Part shown: one piece after another, positions 1 to 7,421 of the stretch
Position numbering within the stretch: the first letter of the stretch is position 1
Layout of the letters: each line of letters opens with the position of its first letter
Assembly (NCBI GenBank): GCA_910584595.1
Contig: CAJUBQ010000056.1
Coordinates: forward strand, 1-29,054
From: an uncultured Eubacterium sp.
Lineage (GTDB): Bacteria; Bacillota; Clostridia; Lachnospirales; Lachnospiraceae
Length of the DNA: 29,054 bases
Direction of reading: 5' to 3'
Notes under the pieces: generated by a model
Seen by the model: the letters and a program-made list of their open reading frames with translations, nothing else
Databases searched by the model: none
What the model was told of the DNA's origin: nothing
Made by a program: the position numbers and the translations under genes

Positions 1-3
1 ATT

Positions 4-28
4 TTCCCGTAAAATGGGAGGTTTTTTT
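4..28 (+). terminator. Possible terminator of a gene left of the window
   Basis: A short stem (6-10 CCCGT with 14-18 ATGGG, one G-U pair) is followed after three bases by seven T residues (22-28). This fits the 3' half of a factor-independent terminator for a + strand gene ending outside the window. The stem may be longer than visible because the window starts here. Confidence 0.4.
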
Positions 29-58
29 GCGAAAAATTTTTAATCGTCAGTGCTGTAC

Positions 59-64
59 TATAAT
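59..64 (+). promoter_or_regulatory. Possible -10 box for the structured RNA
   Basis: A perfect TATAAT lies at 59-64. No convincing -35 is visible at 16-18 bp upstream (the region is mostly T), so this is only a candidate promoter. A start near 71 would leave about 75 nt before the first closing helix of the RNA candidate at 145. Confidence 0.3.
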
Positions 65-144
65 TTTCATAATAAGTCAACAGACCTGACAATATCTACA
101 TGCTGACTACGAAACTATTACATAAACGATTCACTTTCTATCGA

Positions 145-440
145 TGCATACAAAAGTGGCAGCCAAACCTGCCTTATCCACGCTTCAGGCCCGTTTTACG
201 GCTGTTAAATAAGCGCCTTAGGAACAACAAATAAATTTGCACAGGGTAAGATGGGGGCTAGAACGTGGTAGTAAGTAGTGGCTGCATTGACTAATTGCAA
301 CGACGCGTGTGAAATTCAGATGCTCACATAAGGTGCTTATTTAACAGCCGCATATTTCAAACGGTGTTACAGCCTCCTTCCGGCACAAAGCGGGCTGAGC
401 AAAACCGGAAGGAACTGTAACAAAGCGGCTGCCACATGCA
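145..440 (+). ncRNA. Candidate large structured noncoding RNA with pseudoknot
   Basis: No open reading frame fits here, but the region folds into one closed architecture. P1 pairs 156-164 with 427-435 (GTGGCAGCC/GGCTGCCAC) and continues outward as 145-149/436-440. P2 pairs 199-220 with 329-350 over 22 bp. P3 pairs 365-372 with 415-422 and 375-383 with 405-413. A small hairpin (168-171/186-189) exposes 173-179 (CTTATCC), which can pair with 244-250 (GGGTAAG) inside P2 as a pseudoknot. The two non-Watson-Crick pairs seen (215/334 and 177/246) are G-U on the + strand and would be C-A mismatches on the other, which argues for + strand transcription. The purine-rich stretch at about 244-285 looks like a conserved core. 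The size and the hairpin-pseudoknot plan recall structured Firmicute RNAs such as the raiA motif, but I cannot verify that identity; it may be a different or new class. Confidence 0.6.
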
Positions 441-484
441 CTTATCTTAGCAAAACTGAATTGTTTTTGGAAGTGTTTCGGAAT

Positions 485-510
485 ATACCGCATTTTTTTC
501 GGTATCTTTT
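485..510 (+). terminator. Weak terminator-like hairpin after the RNA candidate
   Basis: ATACCG (485-490) pairs with CGGTAT (500-505) around a T-rich loop and is followed by CTTTT. It is weak but well placed to end a + strand transcript from the RNA region, just before the 3' end of the convergent nagB. Confidence 0.3.
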
Positions 511-539
511 GCAAATGATGTCAGATTTTGTAAAAACGT

Positions 540-1268
540 CTATGAAATCAGCTGCATTGCTTCTTCATCCGCCACAACTGCTACATCCGGATGCAGCTGC
601 AGCACCGATGCAGGCACTTTTGGTGTGACAGGACCATACAGCGCAGCTTTTAAAGCTTCTGCCTTTGCCTTACCGCTTACGATCAGCAGAATTTTCTTTG
701 CACACATAATACTGCGTATTCCCATCGTGTATGCATAGCGCGGCACTTCCGCTTCGCTGGCAAAAAACCGCTTATTTGCTTCTATTGTACTTTGCGTTAG
801 TTCTATGCAATGGGTCCCGCACTGGAATGTTTCACCAGGTTCATTAAAGCCAATATGTCCATTATTGCCAAGACCAAGCAGCTGCAGATCCACGCCGCCT
901 GTCTGCTCAATTAACAGATCATAGTCTCGGCACGCCTTATCGCTGTCTTCCTCCAATCCATTCGGGACAAACGTATGTGTTTTATCTATATTAATGTGAT
1001 CGAATAAATGGCTGTCCATAAATTTACGGTAGCTCTGCGGATGGTCCGGAGCAAGTCCTTTGTATTCGTCCAAATTTACAGAAGTCACTTTCGAAAAATC
1101 CAGCTCCCCATTCTGATATTGTTTTACAAGGCACTCATACAGCCCAACCGGCGAAGAACCGGTAGCAAGTCCAAGTACGCAATCCGGCTTTAAGATTACC
1201 TGTGCAGAAAGTATCGCTGCTGCTCTGCGGCTCATTTCATCATAATTTTTTGTTTTGTAAATGTTCAT
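540..1268 (-). CDS. nagB: Glucosamine-6-phosphate deaminase NagB
   Basis: Cytosolic enzyme converting glucosamine-6-phosphate to fructose-6-phosphate and ammonia, the last step that brings amino sugars into glycolysis. The 242-residue protein has the family length. It shows the phosphate-binding LATGSSP (34-40), NLDEYKG (65-71) with the catalytic Asp67, and LGLGNNGHIGFNEPG with the catalytic His near 138. The Asn-Asn-Gly form of this motif, in place of the enterobacterial Asp, is as I recall it from Gram-positive NagB. The start at 1268 is chosen because AAGGAG lies seven to eight bases before it; an in-frame ATG seven codons upstream has no such site and would place the Shine-Dalgarno inside the gene. 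It is divergent from the sialate operon at 1855-8556, whose NagA makes its substrate, so shared control (perhaps by the RpiR protein at 6567) is likely but not shown. Confidence 0.95.
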   Translation of the reverse strand: MNIYKTKNYDEMSRRAAAILSAQVILKPDCVLGLATGSSPVGLYECLVKQYQNGELDFSKVTSVNLDEYKGLAPDHPQSYRKFMDSHLFDHINIDKTHTFVPNGLEEDSDKACRDYDLLIEQTGGVDLQLLGLGNNGHIGFNEPGETFQCGTHCIELTQSTIEANKRFFASEAEVPRYAYTMGIRSIMCAKKILLIVSGKAKAEALKAALYGPVTPKVPASVLQLHPDVAVVADEEAMQLIS

Positions 1269-1474
1269 TTTTTTTCTCCTTTTCTTCATTGAATTTTTTT
1301 CAACCGAATTTTCCTCAATTGAATTTTTCCCCGATAAATGTTCCTTGATGCAATTCTCCCCAACAAATTTCTTTCATTAACGTTTCTTATGATATATGTT
1401 CCTATGCATATTCCTATGATAAAAATATATAATAAAAAACAAATTCAGGAAAGAAAGTATTTTCGGACATATTT

Positions 1475-1604
1475 TATATAGATGGCGATGAATGATCGCC
1501 ATCTGCGCCGAGCACGTCCGCTTTGCGGCATCTACATTTTCGTGCGAGTGTGCATCCCCCGGAGGGTCTATATAGCTGGCAATTATTTAATGCCAGCTAT
1601 ATAG
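1475..1604. repeat. Hairpin-rich repeat-like (REP/MITE-like) element
   Basis: Two strong perfect hairpins bracket a GC-richer stretch in an otherwise AT-rich spacer. The first pairs 1481-1489 with 1495-1503 (GATGGCGAT/ATCGCCATC, 5-nt loop). The second pairs 1568-1581 with 1591-1604 (14 bp, CTATATAGCTGGCA and its complement, 9-nt loop). TATATAGA (1475-1482) and TCTATATA (1567-1574) are also complementary, giving an element of about 130 bp with inverted TATATAG-type ends. No transposase is present. It lies between divergent genes, where a terminator is not needed, so a non-autonomous repeat or a large regulatory structure is the likely reading. Confidence 0.5.
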
Positions 1605-1800
1605 AAACAAGTACAGAAATATTAATTTTGTACAGTCTCCTACTATTAGTATACATATTTTAAAAGGAATTTCAATAAATTTCTTCGAAAGAACATCCAA
1701 AACTTTTGTGCAATTGTGCCAAAAGCCAGTCCCGAATTTTAACAAAGTATTCAGCAGATGAAAAAACAATCACAAGTACTTTCAGAACCTTCCAAACCGC

Positions 1801-1828
1801 TTGAATTTCCTTTCACAACCGCTATACT
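1801..1828 (+). promoter_or_regulatory. Sigma-A promoter of the nan operon
   Basis: TTGAAT (1801-1806) and TATACT (1823-1828) are separated by 16 bp. A start near 1835 gives a short leader running straight into the AGGAGGTGAT ribosome-binding site of nanE at 1841-1850. The site is close to consensus; the exact start is inferred. Confidence 0.65.
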
Positions 1829-1854
1829 GTACATAAACCAAGGAGGTGATTGCA

Positions 1855-2544
1855 ATGAACGAAAAAGTAACACAGATGAAAGGAAAGCTGATCGTGTCCT
1901 GTCAGGCTTTGCCCGACGAACCGCTGCATTCTTCTTTCATCATGGGCCGCATGGCGCTGGCCGCAAAAGAAGGCGGAGCCTGCGGCATTCGCGCCAACAC
2001 AAAAGAAGATATCCGTGAAATCCAGTCACAGGTTGATCTTCCGGTCATCGGCATCGTAAAGCGGGATTATGAAGACAGCAGCGTCTACATCACGCCAACA
2101 GAAAAAGAAGTAAACGAGCTGATGGAAGTACAGCCTGAAATCATCGCAGTCGATGCTACCGCACGTCTGCGTCCGGGCGGATTAAGTCTGGCAGATTTTT
2201 TCAGCAGTATGAAAGAAAAATATCCGAACCAGCTATGGATGGCCGACTGTTCTACCGTAGAAGAGGCGATATACGCAGACAGTCTCGGTTTTGATTTTAT
2301 CGGGACAACCATGGTAGGCTATACGCCGCAAAGCAAAGGGCTTCGCATCGAAGCAGACGATTTTATGATCTTACGCCAGATTATAAGCAAATCGGAACAT
2401 CCCGTAATCGCTGAAGGAAATATTGACACTCCTGAAAAAGCAAAACGGGTCATTGAACTGGGGGCATTTTGTGTCGTCGTCGGCTCCATTATTACCAGGC
2501 CGCAGCTGATTACACGCGCATTTGCAAAAGCATTGGAACCATAA
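1855..2544 (+). CDS. nanE: N-acetylmannosamine-6-phosphate 2-epimerase NanE
   Basis: TIM-barrel enzyme that converts ManNAc-6-phosphate to GlcNAc-6-phosphate, joining sialic acid breakdown to the NagA/NagB route. The 229-residue protein matches the family length. It carries IGIVKRDY with the catalytic Lys at 69, the AVDAT barrel strand, and the phosphate-binding AEGNIDTPEKA and VVVGSIITRP near the C terminus. The ATG at 1855 follows AGGAGGTGAT by four bases; an upstream in-frame GTG (1846) overlaps that site and is rejected. It is the first gene of the nan operon and is followed 27 bp later by nanA. Confidence 0.95.
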   Translation: MNEKVTQMKGKLIVSCQALPDEPLHSSFIMGRMALAAKEGGACGIRANTKEDIREIQSQVDLPVIGIVKRDYEDSSVYITPTEKEVNELMEVQPEIIAVDATARLRPGGLSLADFFSSMKEKYPNQLWMADCSTVEEAIYADSLGFDFIGTTMVGYTPQSKGLRIEADDFMILRQIISKSEHPVIAEGNIDTPEKAKRVIELGAFCVVVGSIITRPQLITRAFAKALEP

Positions 2545-2571
2545 CAAACGTATGTAAAAAGGAGAAGAAAC

Positions 2572-3489
2572 ATGAGAGATTTAGAAAAGTACAAAGGTAT
2601 TATTCCTGCATTTTATGCATGCTATGACAACGAAGACCATATTAGTCCGCAAGGGGTACGGGCGCTGACAAAATATTTTGTAGAAAAAGGTGTAAAAGGG
2701 GTATACGTGAATGGTTCCTCTGGGGAATGTATTTATCAAAGCGTCGAAGATAAAAAACGGATACTGGAAAATGTAATGGAAGCAGCAGACGGAAAGCTGA
2801 CCGTTATTGCTCATGTAGCCTGCAACAATACGACAGACAGCATGGAACTGGCAAAACATGCACAAAGCCTTGGTGTAGACGCAATTGCGGCAATCCCTCC
2901 TATTTATTTTCACCTGCCGGAACACGCAATCGCAGACTATTGGAATGATATCAGCTCAGCAGCGCCGGATACCGATTTTGTCATTTACAATATCCCGCAG
3001 CTTGCCGGAGTTGCGCTGACAATGAGCCTTTTCGCAAAAATGCGCGAAAATCCAAGAGTGATCGGTGTAAAAAATTCTTCCATGCCGGTACAGGATATCC
3101 AGATGTTTTTACAGGCTGCCGGAGATTCTTATATCGTATTCAACGGACCGGATGAGCAGTTTATCAGTGGCAGAGTCATCGGTGCACAAGGCGCAATCGG
3201 CGGTACTTATGGCGCGATGCCGGAGCTGTTCTTAAAAATGGATGAATATGTAAAAGCCGGACAGCTCGATAAAGCCCGTGAGATTCAATATGCCGTAAAT
3301 GAAATTATTTATAAAATGTGCTCTGCACACGGAAACATGTATGGCGTAATCAAAGCCATCCTTAAAATCAACGAAGGTCTGGATTTGGGCGGCGTCAGAA
3401 AACCTCTGCCATCGCTTACCGATGAAGATGCAGCTATCGTAGAGCAGGCAGCTTCTATGATCCGGACTGCAAAAGAAAATTATCTTTAA
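2572..3489 (+). CDS. nanA: N-acetylneuraminate lyase NanA
   Basis: Class I aldolase cleaving N-acetylneuraminate into N-acetylmannosamine and pyruvate in the cytosol. The 305-residue protein has the usual length of the DHDPS/NAL superfamily. It shows the carboxylate-binding GSSGE (48-52), the catalytic Tyr139 in VIYNIP, and the Schiff-base Lys167 in VIGVKNSS. A GGAG ribosome-binding site precedes the ATG. Position between nanE and a sugar-acid symporter supports NAL over dihydrodipicolinate synthase, the main alternative for this fold. Confidence 0.92.
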   Translation: MRDLEKYKGIIPAFYACYDNEDHISPQGVRALTKYFVEKGVKGVYVNGSSGECIYQSVEDKKRILENVMEAADGKLTVIAHVACNNTTDSMELAKHAQSLGVDAIAAIPPIYFHLPEHAIADYWNDISSAAPDTDFVIYNIPQLAGVALTMSLFAKMRENPRVIGVKNSSMPVQDIQMFLQAAGDSYIVFNGPDEQFISGRVIGAQGAIGGTYGAMPELFLKMDEYVKAGQLDKAREIQYAVNEIIYKMCSAHGNMYGVIKAILKINEGLDLGGVRKPLPSLTDEDAAIVEQAASMIRTAKENYL

Positions 3490-3570
3490 CCGTTACATGT
3501 AACAAGGTTTTGAGGAAGTATGTGGTACGGTCAAAAAACATCCGCGCCACATCTGCTTCCTTTGTCATAC
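3490..3570 (+). promoter_or_regulatory. Intercistronic palindrome and hairpin between nanA and transporter
   Basis: The 94-bp gap contains the 12-bp palindrome GTTACATGTAAC (3492-3503) and a two-part hairpin pairing 3513-3518 with 3556-3561 and 3520-3525 with 3547-3552. It ends ten bases before the transporter's ribosome-binding site and has no T-run, so it is more likely an mRNA-stabilising, processing or translation-modulating structure than a terminator. Confidence 0.45.
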
Positions 3571-3583
3571 AGGAGGATAACGT

Positions 3584-5086
3584 ATGCAGGGTTTTACAAC
3601 AATAGATCTTATTATTTTAGTAGTATACTTAGCTGCAGTACTTTTTGCAGGACTTCTCTTTGCCAAGAAAGATATGAAAGGCAAAGAATATTTTAAAGGC
3701 GATGGCACGATCCCATGGTGGGTTACATCCGTATCGATCTTCGCTACCTTATTAAGCCCGATTTCCTTTTTATCCCTGGCAGGAAACTCTTATGCCGGAA
3801 CATGGATTATGTGGTTTGCACAGCTGGGAATGATTCTTGCAATCCCATTCACCATCCGGTTTTTCCTTCCAATCTACAGTAAGCTTGACATTGACACAGC
3901 TTATCATTATCTGGAGCTGCGTTTTGAAAGCCGCGGGCTGCGCGTACTGGGCGCCGTAATGTTTATCATTTACCAGATCGGACGTATGTCTATCATTATG
4001 TATCTGCCATGTATGGTACTGGCAAATCTGACCGGAATAAACGTAAATCTTCTGATTATTATTATGGGTGTAATCGCCATTATTTATTCCTATACCGGAG
4101 GACTTAAGTCCGTATTATGGACTGATTTTATCCAGGGTTCCGTCCTGTTAATCGGCGTTACCATTGCTCTGCTGTTTTTAGTCGCACATACAGACGGCGG
4201 CTTTGGCGCTTTGTTTGATGCTTTCCGTAACGACGGAAAATTCCTTGCGCCGGATCAGCCGATTTTCAGTCCTAATATTTTAAAAGACAGTGTTTTCCTT
4301 TTAATCGTAGGAGCTGGATTTAATACTATGGGTTCTTATGTATCCAGCCAGGATATTGTACAGCGTTTTACAACTACGACAGATACGAAAAAATTAAACA
4401 AAATGATGCTGACAAACGGCGCTTTGTCGATCTTTATCGCAACTGTATTTTATCTGATCGGTACCGGACTGTACGTTTTTTATCAGCAGAACGAGCTTCC
4501 TCCTGCAGCTGCGCAAGATCAGATCTTTGCTTCCTACATCGCATTTGAGCTTCCTGTCGGCGTTACCGGACTACTGTTAGCTGCCATTTATGCAGCTTCT
4601 CAATCTACCTTATCCACCGGATTAAACTCCGTTGCTGCCAGCTGGACACTGGATATTCAGGCCAGAGTCAGCAAAAAAGAACTGAGTCTGGAAAAACAGA
4701 CAAAAATCGGACAATATGTATCGCTTATCGTTGGTATTTTTGCAATCATTGTTTCGATTGTACTAGCAAACGGCGGTGTAAAATCTGCATATGAATGGTT
4801 TAACGGATTTATGGGACTCGTATTAGGCATCCTGATTGGCACCTTTATATTAGGCGCATTTACAAAAATCGCGAACGCATTTGGCGCTGCTTTGGCATTT
4901 GCCGCAGCTTCGGTTGTTATGGTCGGCATTAAATATTTTGCTCCAGCCGGCGCTGTATCTATCTGGTCCTATTCTATTATTTCAATCGCTGTATCTTTGA
5001 TTGTAGGAATCCCGGCCAGCATCATTTCCAGAAAAATGACAGGCGACCATTCGGTTCCGGCAAAAAATACAACCATTTACAATTAA
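3584..5086 (+). CDS. SSS-family sodium:sialate symporter
   Basis: Polytopic membrane protein of the sodium:solute symporter family (500 residues, about 13 hydrophobic segments). It starts with a short outer N terminus and the first helix IDLIILVVYLAAVLFAGLLF. The family-typical segment YTGGLKSVLWTDFIQGSVLL lies near 170, and the AASQSTLSTGLNSVAAS segment near 340-355 corresponds to the sodium-site helix. The start follows an AGGAGG site by about six bases. Position inside the nan cluster points to sialic acid as the substrate, as for characterised SSS sialate transporters (SiaT/NanT type); the substrate is inferred from context, and another sugar acid or amino sugar cannot be excluded from sequence alone. 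Confidence 0.85.
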   Translation: MQGFTTIDLIILVVYLAAVLFAGLLFAKKDMKGKEYFKGDGTIPWWVTSVSIFATLLSPISFLSLAGNSYAGTWIMWFAQLGMILAIPFTIRFFLPIYSKLDIDTAYHYLELRFESRGLRVLGAVMFIIYQIGRMSIIMYLPCMVLANLTGINVNLLIIIMGVIAIIYSYTGGLKSVLWTDFIQGSVLLIGVTIALLFLVAHTDGGFGALFDAFRNDGKFLAPDQPIFSPNILKDSVFLLIVGAGFNTMGSYVSSQDIVQRFTTTTDTKKLNKMMLTNGALSIFIATVFYLIGTGLYVFYQQNELPPAAAQDQIFASYIAFELPVGVTGLLLAAIYAASQSTLSTGLNSVAASWTLDIQARVSKKELSLEKQTKIGQYVSLIVGIFAIIVSIVLANGGVKSAYEWFNGFMGLVLGILIGTFILGAFTKIANAFGAALAFAAASVVMVGIKYFAPAGAVSIWSYSIISIAVSLIVGIPASIISRKMTGDHSVPAKNTTIYN

Positions 5087-5098
5087 AGGGAGGTTTCT

Positions 5099-5551
5099 AT
5101 GATTTTTGGAAATAATAATCATTTGGAAGAATATCCGTTTTTAGAAAAAGCGGTGATGGAATGCTTTGATTATGCAAATACTCATGATTTGCTGTCCTAT
5201 GAAAACGGCTGCCATGAAATCGATGGAAAACGGTTGTTTGTAAACATTGTAGAGTATACTACCACTACGCCCAAACAGCGTTTTTGGGAAGCGCACAGAC
5301 AATATCTGGATCTGCATTTTATGCTGTCCGGTACAGAACAGATCGATTTGAATTTTATCGCAAACATGGAACAAAAAGCATATGAAGAAAAAGATGATTT
5401 TCTGCCTCTGGACGGAGATAAAAACTGCAGCGTCATCTTACGCGACAAAGATTTTCTCATTTGTTTCCCGAACGATGCACACCGGACCGCGATACAGGTA
5501 AATCAGCCTGAAACAATTAAGAAAGCTATTTTTAAGATACAGATTTCGTAA
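5099..5551 (+). CDS. YhcH/NanQ-type cupin, sialate anomerase-like
   Basis: Small cupin-fold protein (150 residues) of the YhcH/YjgK/YiaL (DUF386) family. Members in nan operons, such as E. coli NanQ, speed anomer interconversion of N-acetylneuraminate so that the form released by the transporter meets the form used by the lyase. The family core EAHRQYLDLHFMLSGTEQID (about 61-80) carries the metal-binding-type His residues, and a further His lies in FPNDAHRTAIQ near the C terminus. The gene starts 12 bp after the transporter stop with a GGGAGG site, so it is co-transcribed and probably co-functional with it. Confidence 0.85.
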   Translation: MIFGNNNHLEEYPFLEKAVMECFDYANTHDLLSYENGCHEIDGKRLFVNIVEYTTTTPKQRFWEAHRQYLDLHFMLSGTEQIDLNFIANMEQKAYEEKDDFLPLDGDKNCSVILRDKDFLICFPNDAHRTAIQVNQPETIKKAIFKIQIS

Positions 5552-5601
5552 GAAGAGTCAGCTTATCTTACCTGTAAAAAATATAATGAAAGAAGGTTGT
5601 A

Positions 5602-6501
5602 TTGGGTACCCTAATGAAAAAATATGTTAGCATTGATATCGGAGGAACCGCCATAAAATATGGACTGATCGGCGCTGACGGCATGATGATCCATCGAGGA
5701 GAGACGCCGACAGAAGCAGAAAAAGGCGGGCCGTCCATACTGGACAAAGCGATTACGATTACACAACGATATTGTAAAGAACACGAAATTTCCGGCATCT
5801 GCATCTCAACGGCCGGTATTGTGGACACGAAACGAGGGGCTATCCAACATTCTGCCCCTCTCATCCCGAAGTACACAGGCATTTGTTTCAAAGATACTAT
5901 GGAACAGCGCTTTTTCGTACCTTGTGAAGTAGAAAATGATGTAAACTGTGCCGGACTGGCCGAGTATCTGACAGGCGCAGGAAAAGAAAGCGATCCTATG
6001 CTGATGCTGACAATCGGTACAGGCATCGGCGGATGTCTGGTAACCGGGGGACATGTCTTTCACGGCGTTTCTTACAGCGCTTGTGAAGTCGGATATATGC
6101 ATATGCGAGGAAGTGATTTTCAAACACTCGGCTCTGCCAGCAGCCTTGTGAAAAAAACAGCGGAACGCAAACAGGAACCACAGGAAAATTGGAATGGTTT
6201 TCGCATATTCAGTGAAGCCAGACTCGGAAATTCTGTCTGCATACAGGCCATTGATGAAATGGCAGACGTACTTGGGCTTGGCATTGCGAATCTGTGCTAT
6301 GTGCTGAATCCGCAGACGATTGTGCTCGGCGGAGGTATTATGGCGCAGGAAGACTATTTAAAAGACAAGATTCAGGCGGCCGTAGAATCCTATTTGATCG
6401 ACAGCATTGCTTCCCATGTAACGATCACTTTTGCAAAGCACAGAAACGACGCAGGAATGCTTGGTGCATTTTACCATTTTAAAAGCTGTCATCCTGCATA
6501 A
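5602..6501 (+). CDS. ROK-family sugar kinase, probable ManNAc kinase (NanK role)
   Basis: ASKHA-fold kinase expected to phosphorylate N-acetylmannosamine at C6, the step between NanA and NanE. It shows SIDIGGTAIKYG (ATP phosphate loop, about 10-21), the catalytic Asp113 in VENDVNC, LTIGTGIGG, and a C-terminal LGGGIM. The ROK zinc cluster is absent: the usual GE(I/L)GH His is Tyr (CEVGYMHM), and the CxCGxxGC segment is replaced by SDFQTLGSASSLV. That pattern occurs in a Firmicute ROK subgroup that includes beta-glucoside kinase-like proteins, so substrate is assigned by context. Start choice is open: TTG at 5602 lies five bases after AGAAGG, whereas ATG at 5614 gives the typical MKKYVSIDIGG N terminus but a 17-base spacing. 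Confidence 0.85.
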   Translation: MGTLMKKYVSIDIGGTAIKYGLIGADGMMIHRGETPTEAEKGGPSILDKAITITQRYCKEHEISGICISTAGIVDTKRGAIQHSAPLIPKYTGICFKDTMEQRFFVPCEVENDVNCAGLAEYLTGAGKESDPMLMLTIGTGIGGCLVTGGHVFHGVSYSACEVGYMHMRGSDFQTLGSASSLVKKTAERKQEPQENWNGFRIFSEARLGNSVCIQAIDEMADVLGLGIANLCYVLNPQTIVLGGGIMAQEDYLKDKIQAAVESYLIDSIASHVTITFAKHRNDAGMLGAFYHFKSCHPA

Positions 6502-6566
6502 ATATATAAACTTTTAAATAACGAACTTTCCTGAAACAAGCAGAAAATGAAACTGAGGTTGATCTT

Positions 6567-7421
6567 ATGGAATACTATATTAAATCAGTCGTGCCGGTCA
6601 TCGAAAGGAATTACGAAAAATTTACGGCAGTAGAAAAAAATATCGCTGATTTTTTTATCAATAATCAGGCAAAAGTGGATTTTTCTTCCAAAGCAATCGC
6701 TGACCGGCTCTATGTGTCTGAAGCTTCCCTCTCCCGGTTTGCCCAAAAATGCGGCTACCGGGGTTACCGGGAATTTATGTATCAATACGAAATGACTCTT
6801 ATGGCAGAAAAAGATTCTATCACAGGAAATACAAGGATGATTTTAAATGCCTATCAGGAACTTTTAAACAAAACATACCAGCTCGTAGATGAAGAACAGA
6901 TTTCCCGCATTGCACATTATCTTGGAACTGCCGGACGCGTCCTCGCATGTGGCCGTGGAAGCTCCGGACATGCCGCTGCCGAAATGGAAATGCGCTTTAT
7001 GCGTATTGGCGTAGATATTGATTCGCTCTGTGACAACGATCTCATTCGTATGCGGGCAGTCTTTCAAAACAAGGAGAGTCTTGTATTCGGTATCAGCATC
7101 AGCGGAGAAACTGACGATGTGCTCTATCTTTTACGGGAATCACACAAACGAGGGGCAAAAACAGTATTGATTACTGCCAAATATGACGATACATTATATG
7201 AGTTCTGTACGGAGGTTGTACAGATTCCATCACTCCAGCATCTAAACCAGGGGCATGTTATATCTCCCCAATTTCCAATTCTGCTCATACTGGACATCAT
7301 TTATTCCAGTTACAACGAATTGGACAGGCAGACAAAAGACAGTCTGCACCACCATACTTTGCAGGCGCTGGCAGACGGCTGGACAAAAACAGGAAAAAAG
7401 GAGAAAAATCATGATTATTGA
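6567..7421 (+). CDS. RpiR-family regulator with SIS domain (NanR-like)
   Basis: Transcription factor of 284 residues. The N-terminal RpiR helix-turn-helix (about 10-80) includes FSSKAIADRLYVSEASLSRF, with the recognition helix at its end. The C-terminal SIS phosphosugar-binding domain (about 120-255) includes GRGSSGHAAAEMEMRFMRIG and GISISGETDDVLYLLRE. RpiR proteins in nan clusters, such as NanR of Clostridium perfringens, sense a phosphorylated amino sugar or sialate intermediate; ManNAc-6-P or GlcNAc-6-P would be available here. It lies within the operon it likely controls, after the kinase and overlapping nagA by 11 nt. A TGAGG site precedes the ATG. The ligand and the direction of regulation are inferred. 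Confidence 0.9.
   Translation: MEYYIKSVVPVIERNYEKFTAVEKNIADFFINNQAKVDFSSKAIADRLYVSEASLSRFAQKCGYRGYREFMYQYEMTLMAEKDSITGNTRMILNAYQELLNKTYQLVDEEQISRIAHYLGTAGRVLACGRGSSGHAAAEMEMRFMRIGVDIDSLCDNDLIRMRAVFQNKESLVFGISISGETDDVLYLLRESHKRGAKTVLITAKYDDTLYEFCTEVVQIPSLQHLNQGHVISPQFPILLILDIIYSSYNELDRQTKDSLHHHTLQALADGWTKTGKKEKNHDY

Larger units (their letters stand above)
1269..1854. other. Divergent nagB/nanE control region, 586 bp
   Basis: No gene is supported here. From left to right it holds: a degenerate run of about 16-bp AT-rich repeats (about 1289-1380); a 12-bp tandem repeat ATGTTCCTATGC/ATATTCCTATGA (1396-1419); a hairpin-rich repeat-like element (1475-1604); a direct repeat AATTTC-AATA-AATTTC (1668-1683); and the nanE promoter (1801-1828). 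Any of the short repeats could be regulator sites; none matches an operator I can name with confidence. Confidence 0.6.

Noticed and set aside
145..440. tmRNA, RNase P RNA, SRP RNA or group II intron for the structured region
   Set aside because: No tag peptide, CCA end, intron ORF or hallmark core sequences of these RNAs are visible.
1008..1193. + strand open frame inside nagB
   Set aside because: It lies antisense to a confidently assigned gene and has no ribosome-binding site or protein-like composition.
1587..1769. 60-residue minus-strand frame in the nagB/nanE spacer
   Set aside because: It ends within the large hairpin, has no Shine-Dalgarno site, and its AT-rich composition explains the hydrophobic residues.
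7255..7410. N-terminal extension of NagA
   Set aside because: It overlaps the RpiR coding region; the ribosome-binding site and the family N terminus place the start at 7411.
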